Positions 54,301 to 63,366 of a stretch of 64,000 bases of DNA are shown here, piece by piece. The stretch covers positions 62,001 through 126,000 of the forward strand of contig NZ_JAUFQJ010000001.1 of NCBI RefSeq assembly GCF_030409685.1, in the 5' to 3' direction. Positions within the stretch are counted from its first letter, which is position 1. Every line of letters begins with the position of its first letter. The DNA is from Ferruginibacter paludis. Its GTDB lineage: Bacteria > Bacteroidota > Bacteroidia > Chitinophagales > Chitinophagaceae. A program made the position numbers and the translations under genes. Below the pieces are notes generated by a model. It did not search any database, had not been told where the DNA came from, and saw only the letters and a list, made by a program, of their open reading frames with translations.

Positions 54301-57300
54301 TTCCCCCCAATATATCATACCTGTAGCCAGGTTCCGGTCCCAGATTGCATCTGAGGTAGCTTGGGTAACATACCGGTAGCGCTGGTTGCTTTCTTCCAAT
54401 GATATCTCGAGTGATTTTTGTGTCGTGATATCCAGCACAGTTCCTGTTAAAGCAATAATTTTACCAGCACTATTTTTTTCCGGCTGCCCTTTTTCATGAA
54501 CCCATTTTACCGATCCGTCAGCTAATAGTATTCTGTGCTGAAAATCCAGTTCCTTGCCATCATTTATTGCGGCCCCTTGAGCCGTCAAAAATGCTTTGCG
54601 GTCATCAGGATGTATGGTGGAAAGAAATGTATTAAAATACGGCTGATTTTTTTCTTCCCTGTTCCAAATTTTAAATACTTCGTTCGACCAGTACAATGCA
54701 TTACTATCTAAATCAAGCTGCCAATAACCCAATTTGGCAATTTGCTGCGCCGTCTCCAGTTTGGCTTCCCTGTCCATTAGTACATTCAGCGTCAGTTCTC
54801 TTTCAGTAACATCATTGCATAACACTAACATGCAATCCCGGCCTTCGTAATAGAGCTGATGCCCTGTCACTTCTACATGGATAACGTCTCCATTTTTTTT
54901 TCGATGTCTGAATACGGGTGAATGAAATACACCGGTAGCAATTTTCCTGTCGTCAATTATTTCCATTGCCTGATGCAAATCACCGGCTAGTTGTAAATCT
55001 TTAACATTCATGTGGAGAAATTCTTCCCTGCTATAACCATAGCGCATAACCGCCATTTCATTTACATCAATGATATCAAGTGATCCAACTTCATAAATAC
55101 ATTTAGGTAACGGACTGTTGTAAAATAAGAGGCGATATTTTTCTTCTGAATGTTGTAATGCCTGTTCCGCTTTTTTACGTTCAGATATGTCGTGCCCAAA
55201 TATAATAAACCTTCCATCTTCCAGCTTTTTAGTGCTTAATTCCATATCGACAGCCATGCCGTCTGTTCGCCTTATCCTCCGCTCGCTTCTTACTGTTTCT
55301 TCCGAAGCCGCTTCTTCCGTTTTGAAAGGATTGGCAATAAGATCTTCTTCAAATAAAATATCAGGTAGTGAAAGCATTAATATTTCTTCTCTGGAGTATC
55401 CTGTATGTCTGGAACAGGCGGGATTGGCATCGATAAACTTCATGTGAGCGTCTGTAATACAGATTGCATCAGTAGCCTGCTCAATAAGGGTACGGTAGCG
55501 AAATTCGCTATCTTGTATGTTCTTTTCTGATATTTTGTATGCCGTTATATTCCTGGCATAACAGGCAATACCAACCACCCACAGCTCTTTGTATATCGGG
55601 TTAAAATTAATGTCCCACCAGGCTTCATCTATCTCACCTTTTGCCGGGCTGTACAATTCTAATTTAAAAGCTTCTCCAGACAATGCCCTCTGATATACGG
55701 CTTTCCAAAAAAGCAGCAAGTCTTCCGGAAAAAAAGTTTCCAGCAATAAACTGTCACCGGGTTTAAGCAACGCTTCTGTCTGCAGCTGAAAATTTTTAAG
55801 GAACGCCTGGTTTGCAGCAATCAGTTTATAATTTTTGCTCACACTCCAGATTAAGTCATCTGTGCTGTTAATAAGTGCTTCTTTATCCCTTTTCTCAAAT
55901 TCTTTTTGTTCTTCGGCTTTTAATTTTTCAGTTAAATCATTCAACATAACCAGTGATACTTTTCTGCCATTATACTCCATCAGATGCCCGTTCACATCCA
56001 TGAATAGTATCTCGCCGTTTTTGTTTTTATGGCGCCATATTTTTTTATGAATAGTGCCATAATATTGCTCTGATATTACCGCTGCTTCAATCAGTGGGAT
56101 ATCTTCTTCAGGCCTTAAGTCTTTTATGGTTAGTTGTAAAAATTCCGGCCGGGTATAATTATATTTTAGTAAGGCTTCCTCGTTGCAGTCAATAATCTGC
56201 AGGGTTTCAAAATCCCAGATGATCATGGGGGCGGGATTGTTTTCAAAAAGGTTTTTATATTTCTTTTCAGATTCAAGCAGCATCATTTCCTGCTTTCTCT
56301 TTTCCGTTACATCCCTGGCTACAGCATACCGGGTTTGTGTTTTCTCATCCCATTTTGCTGACCACTGCATGGTTACCAACGACCCATCCTTTTTAACATA
56401 CCTGTTTTCAAAGTTATTTTTACTATTCCCAGCCTTTACCTCAGCGGCAGCAAACAGGGACGCAGTGCGGTCGCCTTCATATACAAAATCAATAAAGCCT
56501 TTGCCAATCATCTCAGCCGGGGTATAGCCCCATATTGCTTCAGCCGCAGCGCTCACCTGTACAAAGAGCCCATTGGCATCGACTGCGCAAATTATATCCA
56601 ACGAAGACTCCATTATTGTATCCATTTTTTCTTTTTCCCGGGCAAGTGCCTGTATATTCAGGGTTTCGGCGGTAATGTCTTTAGAAAAACAGGCTGCGCC
56701 AAAAACTTCTGCGGCACTATCATACATTGGGTTAAAGGAAATTAATCCATACTCCACCTGCTGTTTTAGCGGATTATATACTTGTTCTTTGACAGTGAAC
56801 CTTTCGCCGGATAAGGCTCTTTTATAATATGCCTTCCATTTATTATTTAACTCTTCACCAAAGGCTTCAACAAAAACCAGGTCGCCTTCTTCGGGCACAT
56901 TCGCAGTGGCTATTTGCAGCATTTCCAAATAAGCCTTGTTAGCGGTAATAATACAGTAATTCTTATCTACCGACCAGATCAGATCCTGAGTGCCATTGAT
57001 AATGGCTTCCTGGTTTTGTTTATTGCGATTGATTTTGGCAGCCTGTTCAAATTCATGTGTAACGTCCATCACGGTCGATATCATCAGGTTTTGTTGTGGA
57101 AGAGGAATATTTTTGGCATTAACAAATTTGTGTTCGCCGTTTTGGGTAGTAATACCGATACCCTTCCAGTCCATCCGTTCCGGGTCACCGCTTTGTATAT
57201 CATCTATAATTCTTTTTGTGATGAGTTTTCGATAGCCTTCCTTGGGATATACATTTCTAAAAAAACTGTCAGTATCTGTTAATTGACCTGCATCCCATCC

Positions 57301-58170
57301 ATAAATTTCACTGAATTTAGTATTAACGATCGTGGCGCTACCATCATCCATTTTATTGACAGCAATGCCGATGGGCAGGTGCTGCAGAATGGTTTCAATA
57401 AATGCATTCCGTTCTGACAATTCTTTTAGTAATTCATCTTGCCGTTGCTGCAGTTTCTTATCTTCTGTAATATCCGTTGTTGTTATAAAAACTCCGATGG
57501 TAGAATGGCTATCATCTTTAGCCGGGGAAAATTGAATACCAAAAAAGCAAGTCATTCCATCCGGCCCAGTAACAATAACCTCTGATTTTTCAGTGTTGCC
57601 GGCGAGCACCCTGGTATATAGTTTCTTCAGTTCTTCGCGTCTTTCGGGCTGGGCATAATCCAGTATTGACCGTCCTTTTTGCACATCCAACAGAAGATAT
57701 TTTTTATATAGATTTTTGAATTGTTTATTAAAACAAATAATATAAAGTTCTTTATCCACTAACACAAATGCTTCTGCTGTATTATTGATTAGCAACGACA
57801 TTTCCTGCTCTGTTTTTTTTCTATCCGTTATATCCAACATTGTGGTTGACGTCAATTCCTCCCCTTCGCCGCCATAGAAAAGGGTTGAAGAAAATTCAAG
57901 CTTGATCCTGCTGCCATTTTTTTTTATTCCCGTAAATTCTCCAGTCGCAAAACCATTATCCTTTCTTTCCTTTAACTTTTCCTCCACTATCTTTTCGCTT
58001 TGATCAATAATACCCTGCCTGCCCAGTTGCTTTAGTTCATCTTCAGTATAAGCAAATAATTTACAGGCGGCCTTATTGGCTTTAATTATGGTGCCGTCGG
58101 GTTGTGTTAATAAAATAGCAACATACGAATTATCGAAAACCGATTGATAAATAGCAGGTTCTGGCATCAT
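51310..58170 (-). CDS. Giant multi-PAS sensor histidine kinase (about 15 PAS, one GAF)
   Basis: About 2286 residues from MMPEPAIYQSVFDN (a start 51 bases upstream is possible). I count about 15 PAS/PAC units, each about 115-125 residues, ending in markers such as DITDRKKTEQ, ITEDKKLQQR, VTEKRKQEMM, ISERKKAEQAL, VTERELTL, VTRQKQKEEH, VTVHKKEE, ITDKKELEN and ITERKLSENQ. A GAF domain sits between the twelfth and thirteenth (about 1530-1690). HisKA has FVTSHDLQEPLRMITSFL, and HATPase has NLIGNALKYGSD, DNGIGIEQ and GTGMGLAITKKIIENFGGSI. There is no transmembrane segment, so all sensing is cytoplasmic. The frame is intact over 6.9 kb. Confidence 0.93.
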   Translation of the reverse strand: MMPEPAIYQSVFDNSYVAILLTQPDGTIIKANKAACKLFAYTEDELKQLGRQGIIDQSEKIVEEKLKERKDNGFATGEFTGIKKNGSRIKLEFSSTLFYGGEGEELTSTTMLDITDRKKTEQEMSLLINNTAEAFVLVDKELYIICFNKQFKNLYKKYLLLDVQKGRSILDYAQPERREELKKLYTRVLAGNTEKSEVIVTGPDGMTCFFGIQFSPAKDDSHSTIGVFITTTDITEDKKLQQRQDELLKELSERNAFIETILQHLPIGIAVNKMDDGSATIVNTKFSEIYGWDAGQLTDTDSFFRNVYPKEGYRKLITKRIIDDIQSGDPERMDWKGIGITTQNGEHKFVNAKNIPLPQQNLMISTVMDVTHEFEQAAKINRNKQNQEAIINGTQDLIWSVDKNYCIITANKAYLEMLQIATANVPEEGDLVFVEAFGEELNNKWKAYYKRALSGERFTVKEQVYNPLKQQVEYGLISFNPMYDSAAEVFGAACFSKDITAETLNIQALAREKEKMDTIMESSLDIICAVDANGLFVQVSAAAEAIWGYTPAEMIGKGFIDFVYEGDRTASLFAAAEVKAGNSKNNFENRYVKKDGSLVTMQWSAKWDEKTQTRYAVARDVTEKRKQEMMLLESEKKYKNLFENNPAPMIIWDFETLQIIDCNEEALLKYNYTRPEFLQLTIKDLRPEEDIPLIEAAVISEQYYGTIHKKIWRHKNKNGEILFMDVNGHLMEYNGRKVSLVMLNDLTEKLKAEEQKEFEKRDKEALINSTDDLIWSVSKNYKLIAANQAFLKNFQLQTEALLKPGDSLLLETFFPEDLLLFWKAVYQRALSGEAFKLELYSPAKGEIDEAWWDINFNPIYKELWVVGIACYARNITAYKISEKNIQDSEFRYRTLIEQATDAICITDAHMKFIDANPACSRHTGYSREEILMLSLPDILFEEDLIANPFKTEEAASEETVRSERRIRRTDGMAVDMELSTKKLEDGRFIIFGHDISERKKAEQALQHSEEKYRLLFYNSPLPKCIYEVGSLDIIDVNEMAVMRYGYSREEFLHMNVKDLQLAGDLHQAMEIIDDRKIATGVFHSPVFRHRKKNGDVIHVEVTGHQLYYEGRDCMLVLCNDVTERELTLNVLMDREAKLETAQQIAKLGYWQLDLDSNALYWSNEVFKIWNREEKNQPYFNTFLSTIHPDDRKAFLTAQGAAINDGKELDFQHRILLADGSVKWVHEKGQPEKNSAGKIIALTGTVLDITTQKSLEISLEESNQRYRYVTQATSDAIWDRNLATGMIYWGEGLETIFGYSLLEINGDYNFWKINIHPEDSEAVLKDIYAVIDGNLTNWEAEYRFLKSNKTYAYVSDKGFVIRDSQGKAIRMVGAMQDVTRQKQKEEHLKLLESVIVNANDAVMITTAEPFDEPGQQIIFVNEAFTKMTGYTAGEIAGKSPKILQGPKSDRKELKRLGEAIRRWECCEITTINYKKNGEPFWINMSVSPVANDKGLVTHFIAIERDVTVHKKEEAENVLLSEVSKLFNEPIVLNEILQKLARQLVVFGEFSISEIWLVGTDQKKINRVANFPVDTSIKDFYDDRDDPISFAKGDGLPGITWQTNTTQLWQILEDEKQLIQIDTSQKPGLHSTYGLPITYKGEVIGVFVLSLSKDEAASGVLAPLFNNLGAFTGAEIRRKQLEQELHQIFNAAPDVICVIGTDGYFKKINPAICLILEYTEAELLSVPFVQFIHPEDREKTDNDVKTLGKGVSSLYFENRYITKSGKIKWLAWSATRSAEDGVLFSVAKNITDKKELENLLNKANTLARIGSWELDLVNNKLFWSAITREIHEAVPAFEPNMGTLIMAYKKGKNRELMTQSIQAAIKNGIPWDVELEIVTEKGKEKWIRNIGETEFVNGKCVRLYGSLQDIDERKKAQENIRLSEERRELIMNSALDAIICIDKKGLVTFWNPQAEIIFGWKESEVMGLVLSDLIIPEIYRSRHNEGMINYLKTGIGPALNVLLQLYAVNRKGEEFPIELTVLPIQQEGEEFFCAFIRDITERKLSENQMIELNENLQKQAKALSNSNKELEQFAFVTSHDLQEPLRMITSFLALLEKKYGNIIDDNGKKYIDFAVDGAKRMRLIILDLLEFSRIGRMEHELENIDLSGLIDEILVLFRKQVEEKNAVINVAPLPLLKWHRSPLQQVFQNLIGNALKYGSDARPVVIDIKVKELKDSWQFSITDNGIGIEQEYFERIFIIFQRLHNKNEYSGTGMGLAITKKIIENFGGSIWLESEVGKGSTFYFTFAK

Positions 58171-58221
58171 AGTTATAGTTGAATAAAATAATTTAGTTAG
58201 ATACTTGTTTACAGTAAGCAT

Positions 58222-58726
58222 TCGTTGATCGCTTTTACAACGTTCAAGTGCTTCTCAGAGTATAAACAAACACCCCAAATTGTAATTTATTGAAATGTTT
58301 CTTAAAAAACAGGACTTATTAAATTGTATGGACTTACTTTTTAGTGAGAATGAGCAAAAGGTTATTTATAGAATGAAGCAATTTGCACCAGCAACGCCCT
58401 GGTGAAAACATATAGGGGAAGCGCACAAATGGTCGTAATGACGTGTGTATTGTTCGGTTCTTGTTCGGGAATGCTTCGATACAGATTCATTATTTATCGA
58501 ACATATGTCGAACAAGTCCCGAAGAAGGGCTAGCGAAAGCAGGTTGTTGGTTAGTTGTTGCACGGCATAAAATTAAATAATCAGATATCAATCCAAAACA
58601 TTAGCAAAAAATGGTATTAAGTAACCAAACCTTATGCAAATATCAAAGAGGACCTTTAATACTATAAGCAAAATTGAAAGAGTTATCTACGGCATGGATG
58701 GACGAAACGGGTGCAATATTATTAAT
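58222..58726. other. Spacer with the second 11-bp phased TTCG/CGA array
   Basis: 505 bases. TTCG occurs at 58453, 58464 and 58475, then TCGA at 58497 and 58508 and CCGA near 58519: steps of 11 bases. The minus frame at 58366-58563 is a by-product of this periodic sequence. Confidence 0.5.
58453..58522. repeat. 11-bp phased TTCG / CGA array
   Basis: The motif changes from TTCG(G) to TCGA/CCGA half way, so the array is roughly symmetrical. A shorter version lies at 2503-2540 with CGAA at 2515, 2526 and 2537. Eleven bases is close to one helical turn, so all motifs face one side of the DNA. Confidence 0.5.
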
Positions 58727-59090
58727 TTATGCTTTCAGCGGCAAACTAAAAAAGAAGGTTGTTCCTTCGCCTTCCTCACTTTCTACCCAAATGAGGCCCC
58801 TATGTTTGGTTATGATATGTTTAGTAATAAAAAGGCCTAAGCTCAGGCCCGGGTAAGTATGCATATTTTTTCCTTCTGCCCGGTAGAATTTATCAAACAC
58901 TTTGTCCACTTCGCTCCGGGCCATCCCTATCCCAAAATCTTCTACTGAATATACCGCTACTTTATTTTCCTTTTTAAGCCTTATCAATATTCGGGAGGTT
59001 GCGGGAGAATACTTTACTGCATTTGCCACCAGGTTATTGATAACCTGTAATATCCGGTACTGGTCTGCCTGTATAAGCATTATCACGGAA
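58727..59090 (-). pseudogene. 5'-truncated histidine kinase fragment, inverted paralogue of the kinase at 46.6-46.96 kb
   Basis: About 113 residues are about 86 percent identical to the HATPase end of the broken kinase at 45759-46957 (ADQYRILQVINNLVANAVKY, VFDKFYRAEGKNMHTYPGL). The part before ADQYR is missing, and the ATP-lid glycine motif is changed (GLSLG for GLGLG). The fragment begins about 25 bases after the end of the amidohydrolase remnant, which marks a recombination or deletion junction. The two copies lie in opposite orientation and bracket 47-58.7 kb. Confidence 0.75.
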
Positions 59091-59114
59091 ATATCTGACA
59101 AACGATCTGGCTGC

Positions 59115-60706
59115 CTATTGATATACAATTTTGCCATCGATCACAGTCAGCACACTTGTAGTTGCCGGGAGTTGTTGAATTGGTACTGAATATGTCCTGG
59201 GATAAAACAGTTAAGTCTGCCAACATTCCTTTTACCAGCATACCTTTTTCATTTTCTTTAAACTCGGCAAATGCATTGGTCTTTGTATAGGCAATAACAG
59301 CTTGCTCTATGCTAATATTTTCATCTGGGTTTGCTTGCTGGCTGGTAATTACCATAATATCCCAAAAAGGATTTGTAGTGCCGTCGGGTGATATTCCTAC
59401 TAAAATTCCTTCTGTAAGCAAAGAACGTATCGGGCTGTCGAAGGCAAACTTAGGTGTATGCATAATCAGAATACCATAGTCTTTTTATAATTTTTCGCTG
59501 ATCTTTTGTGGGATCGCCGGCGGTATTGTGTTCTACCCTAACTCTTAATGGCCGCCATTGCTCCGGTGTTCCGGATTCTTGAATCAGATGAAGAACAATT
59601 CCAAAACTACTGTCAGCAGTGATGTGTATCAACAACTGGCGTTTGTTTGTTAAGGCTTCTTTCAGCATTTGCCGTATGGTATCAACCGGATAGTTTAAAC
59701 GCCCATTTCCATTACCCCGGTTGTGATATGGTTTGCTGCTCAATGCATTTCCCTCTAAAGGCGTGCCATCAATACAATATTTAATTCCCGATATGGTACT
59801 CGTGGGAGTTGGGTGTGTTGGAACAACCGGCCATTCAGAAATCTGCCTGCCCTGGAGTGTCGACCTTGGCCAGGCAACAATGCGCAAACGTCGTGGAATG
59901 TTTGCGTGCTGCAACGTTGTTGTAGCTAATGAATGCGTAAATCCGGTACCCATAAAAAGGGTTGAAGTGATGCCTCCTTTTAATTGCTCCCGGGCAAAAC
60001 TCTCCATCAGAGGAATGATTGCTCCAGGATAAGCCATATTGATAGCTATTCTAAAAGGCTCTTCTGCATTTTGCTGAACACCCGAAATGTTGCCATCGCT
60101 GTTTCTATCGTACCAGCCGCCAACCGGATCCTTTGCAGTGTCACTTAACCCAGCTGCGTATAATGCTTTCTTGTTAGTAACAACGCCATGTCCCCATTGC
60201 ACCTGAAGCAATACAGGATTATCAGGTGCGATACTGTCAAGCGATCTGCGCATACTGGTATCAAAAAAGACAGTTGTTCCTATTTTACCTTCAATCCACT
60301 CACCGGGCTTTGCATTGACCAATAATCTTGCAACAGAATCAAGTACGGCAGCTTTACCGAGTCCTGGTACGCTGAATTCAACATGGTCAAAAGTGAGCGG
60401 TGCGGCACTAAAAGCGAAAGCGAAATGGTCATGCTGATCATTGAAACCGGGTACCACAGTCTTTCCTTCCAGGTCAATTTTTTTTGTATTGCCAGCAGCA
60501 AGTTTTTCGATTGCCGCAGTGGTTCCGGTTGCGAAAATTTTATTGTCCCTGATGGCTAACGCCTGCACGTAAAGTTGCTGTTGATTAGCGGTAAATATTT
60601 TTCCGTTGGTTAAAATGATATCGGCTGATTGAGCAAATCCATATAACCCAATACATGTTACGAAAGCCAGCAAGAAAACGCGGCGGCAGATATTTTTAAC
60701 TCTCAT
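59115..60706 (-). pseudogene. Amidohydrolase (YtcJ-like, exported) with two frameshifts
   Basis: The 5' part (to about 59480) has a signal peptide and an intact metal-dependent amidohydrolase start: IILTNGKIFTANQQQ, VVPGFNDQHDHFAF, GTPLEGNALSSKPYHNRG, RVRVEHNTAGDPTKDQRKII. One extra base in an A-run near 59485 moves the reading to the frame GILIMHTPKFAFDSPIRSLL, ILVGISPDGTTNPFWDIMVI, KGMLADLTVLSQDIFS. A second extra base near 59185 is needed to read the true end PIQQLPATTSVLTVIDGKIV YQ and TAG. Both are single-base insertions, so the frames do not compensate. A full active enzyme cannot be made. Confidence 0.8.
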
Positions 60707-60916
60707 TTTTTTTATTTAATGATTAGAAAATAGCGATACACTGCTAGCCGAAACCGAAGGCACATTCCCTGGTCAGGTTTTATGTAAATGATTACTCAGG
60801 TAAAGATATCTTGAAGAGAAGGCCAAAACATAGTACAAAACCGACATTTTAGGCCATTAAATTCCCTTCGATACCCCGATCCCCCATTTAACGTACAGGG
60901 TAGATCTAATGGTTTA

Positions 60917-61766
60917 TCAACTGTTATACAATAACATCTGTGCTGATTCAATATCTGATTCAATATGCGAAGGATTAACACCAGCAAATTCCTGGAAATC
61001 GCGTATGAGATGCATCTGGTCGAAATACCCGCAGTCAGGAGCAATTTTTATCCAACTGATGCCCGGCTGTTATTCTTTAATTATCCAGGCCTGTGCAAAT
61101 CTTACTAAACGTGAGAACAGTTTTGGCGGTAATCCTATACGTTGCTGGAATACCCGTTCAAATTGTCTTGCACTAAGGCAGGCATGAGATGCCAGTTGGT
61201 CTATTTTTATCAATCCACGTTCCTTTATAAGCAAGAGAAATACCTCGGGTAAGGCCTGTTTTAATTTTCCTGAACGTTTAATCAAAAAATCTTCAATAAT
61301 TGTTTTCATTTCTATAAAAGAAACGGCGTCTTTTAATTTATCATTTACTTCGTTTACCTCCTGTCCTAAGAATTCTCTACAGTCAGACGAATCTTTACAT
61401 AAAAGTTCGTTCATAGGTATTCCTAAAAAGTCGATATAGCCCACCCGGCTGAAAGCCAACTTTAATTAAATGATTACGCCCGGGTGTCATGATACGCCTG
61501 TTCGTGTTAGGACCAACGATGATTGATGATGAATGTGTTTCCTTTTGATTTGTAGCCGTATTTTGTGCATCTATACTATCTCTTACATAAAAGAATAAGC
61601 TTTGTTCAGGAAGCGGGGGGACCGAGAAATTGAATTTAGGTTTCCCTGAATCAAATTCTATTTGATGTATCATAATATTGTTTACAAATCCTTTTAAGGC
61701 TGGATGCGGTTGGTAGATTTGTTGAAACTGGGACGTGTTTAGAATTATTTTTAGGAGGCAAAGCAT
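60917..61766 (-). pseudogene. AraC-family regulator with a frameshift and an in-frame stop
   Basis: The N-terminal part (FQQIYQPHPALKGFVNNIMI, PLPEQSLFFYVRDSIDA, HLIKVGFQPGGLYRLF) breaks near 61430, where one extra T in a T-run shifts the frame; it continues as GIPMNELLCKDSSDCREFL. The HTH part (LIKIDQLASHACLSARQFER, VFQQRIGLPPKLFSRLVRFA) is then cut by TAA at 61070, after which the same frame goes on: SWIKIAPDCGYFDQMHLIRD, FQEFAGVNPS, ending TGA at 60917. The second HTH helix pair is therefore lost. It lies upstream of, and reads toward, the amidohydrolase remnant, so regulator and target decayed together. Confidence 0.8.
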
Positions 61767-62029
61767 TACCGCCTCTTAATATTTACCAACCAAGGCCACC
61801 GGATTGGCGATATTTAAAAATGGCCCGGTATGCAACCACTGCTGGGTAAAGCTACTCATTTTGGTAATACACCTGCATTTCGGGCATTTGCTAAAATTAA
61901 ATAATCCGGAAGGATTTGTATTTCCGGTACTTGTTGTTACTGGATTCATAATCAATGATGACAAAGAGACTATCCATTTTCGACTATTAATACAATGCTG
62001 TGAATGTATGCAGCCAGAAAGAAGGTTTT
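61767..62029. other. Spacer; no convincing gene
   Basis: 263 bases. Overlapping frames on both strands (61776-62066 minus, 61804-62088 plus) cancel each other and match nothing known. Confidence 0.4.
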
Positions 62030-62764
62030 TTATTTTCCACCGTTTGCTTTCAGATCGTTCATACAATGATCGTCAAGCAATGGTATGAGGGTATTCATTG
62101 ATCCAGCATTGGTTTCAATGCCATAAAACATCAGGCAATCGGGGTTGATGCAATGGGCGCCGTTATCCGGATCCCTGTGGGGCGACTGCATGGGTGATCC
62201 CTGGTTTACCAGTCCCAGCAAATGCCCCATTTCGTGCTGAAGCACTGTACTGAGCAGTTTTGACCTTGGTACCAGCCCTTGGCTGCCCGAGTTATCATTG
62301 ATGGCCTGCCCAAAAATGCAGATAGAGGTGTTCCAGTAAGAAGTGGCAAAGGTGTTGGTTGAAGTGAAATATCCATCAGTAATTAAAATGTGTAAGGTTA
62401 TTGTGTTAAGCCCGGTAAAAAAAATCCGGTTGTTCCGTTCGATTTTTACAATGTCTGTAAGGCTTAATGCCGCTTTGCCACTTGCCGCAATTGGTCGTTG
62501 CAATACCGTGATACCGCCGGGCTTATTGGTGTATGCATTTATAAAAGTAGTGAGATTGCTGATGACAGCATTATCCGGCGCAAAGCCGGGCATGCAATCT
62601 ATTTGGATTTGTAATGTTGTGTACGGTGCCGCGGTTAAAAAGTCCCGGGCCGAAACACCTAGTGTTCTGTATTCGTAGTTGCCGCTGATATCCGCTTTTT
62701 GGCAGGCGCTTAACAGTAACAGGCAGGCAGCTAGTAAATACAAAACATTTTTTTTAACTGGCAT
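62030..62764 (-). CDS. Zinc metalloprotease lipoprotein (metzincin type)
   Basis: About 244 residues from MPVKKNVLYLLAACLLLLSA, with lipid attachment at the cysteine of LLSAC. The zinc site is HEMGHLLGLVNQGSPM near residue 180, in the extended HExxHxxG form, and the Met-turn is seen in NPDCLMFYGIE; conserved cysteines lie in HCINPDC. This agrees with the Bacteroidota membrane metalloproteases. It acts on the cell surface or in the periplasm on unknown substrates. The upstream frame extension lacks a signal, so this ATG is preferred. Confidence 0.85.
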   Translation of the reverse strand: MPVKKNVLYLLAACLLLLSACQKADISGNYEYRTLGVSARDFLTAAPYTTLQIQIDCMPGFAPDNAVISNLTTFINAYTNKPGGITVLQRPIAASGKAALSLTDIVKIERNNRIFFTGLNTITLHILITDGYFTSTNTFATSYWNTSICIFGQAINDNSGSQGLVPRSKLLSTVLQHEMGHLLGLVNQGSPMQSPHRDPDNGAHCINPDCLMFYGIETNAGSMNTLIPLLDDHCMNDLKANGGK

Positions 62765-63366
62765 ATCGGTATAGCGTATTGAAGTATAAAAATAGCTTAC
62801 TAACCGGTAGCAACCAATTTGTTTGCTGAACAAACCTGCGCCCTGCGGGAAGCAGGCAGGATAGAGCCGCTGATGAAACTGATTGATGCGGATAAAGGCT
62901 GGTGTTAATTTACCGCAGAAAAAACGGCCGGGGAAGTTGGTTGATTTTAAAGTTTTTTAAATTGAGTTGCTGCACTTTTAGTAATGATGTTATCAGGCAC
63001 AAAAAAGTCTTTTTATCTTGCTTGTATCTGCTAAATCATCGTTTCTTTCTCTTATAAAAACCCTGCTCAATCAGTTTTGGATAAGATGATTACTTAGACA
63101 ATTGAGTACTGTTTATGTCTTACATCCCGCCTTTCATTGTTCTGTTTAATCTTTAGATACTTGTACCGCATTACCTTAAACTGTTGGGGAAAAACGGGAT
63201 TTAAAAGAAATAACCCGGGAATAAGATACCCGGTATTTTGATTATATCAATACTAAAAAGATGGTTTGCCATTTGTTAAATAATATTTAAAAAAATTCCC
63301 TAAAAGTGAATCTGTCTAATTTAAAATTTCGTAAACAAGTATTATCCATCATTTAAAAACAATTTT
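62765..63366. other. Divergent spacer; no gene seen
   Basis: 602 bases between the metalloprotease and the ferritin-like gene, which diverge. AT-rich toward the right end, where the ferritin-like promoter should be. No hairpin or repeat stands out. Confidence 0.5.

Noticed and set aside
61776..62088. Overlapping frames on both strands between the AraC remnant and the metalloprotease
   Set aside because: They overlap the metalloprotease end and match nothing.
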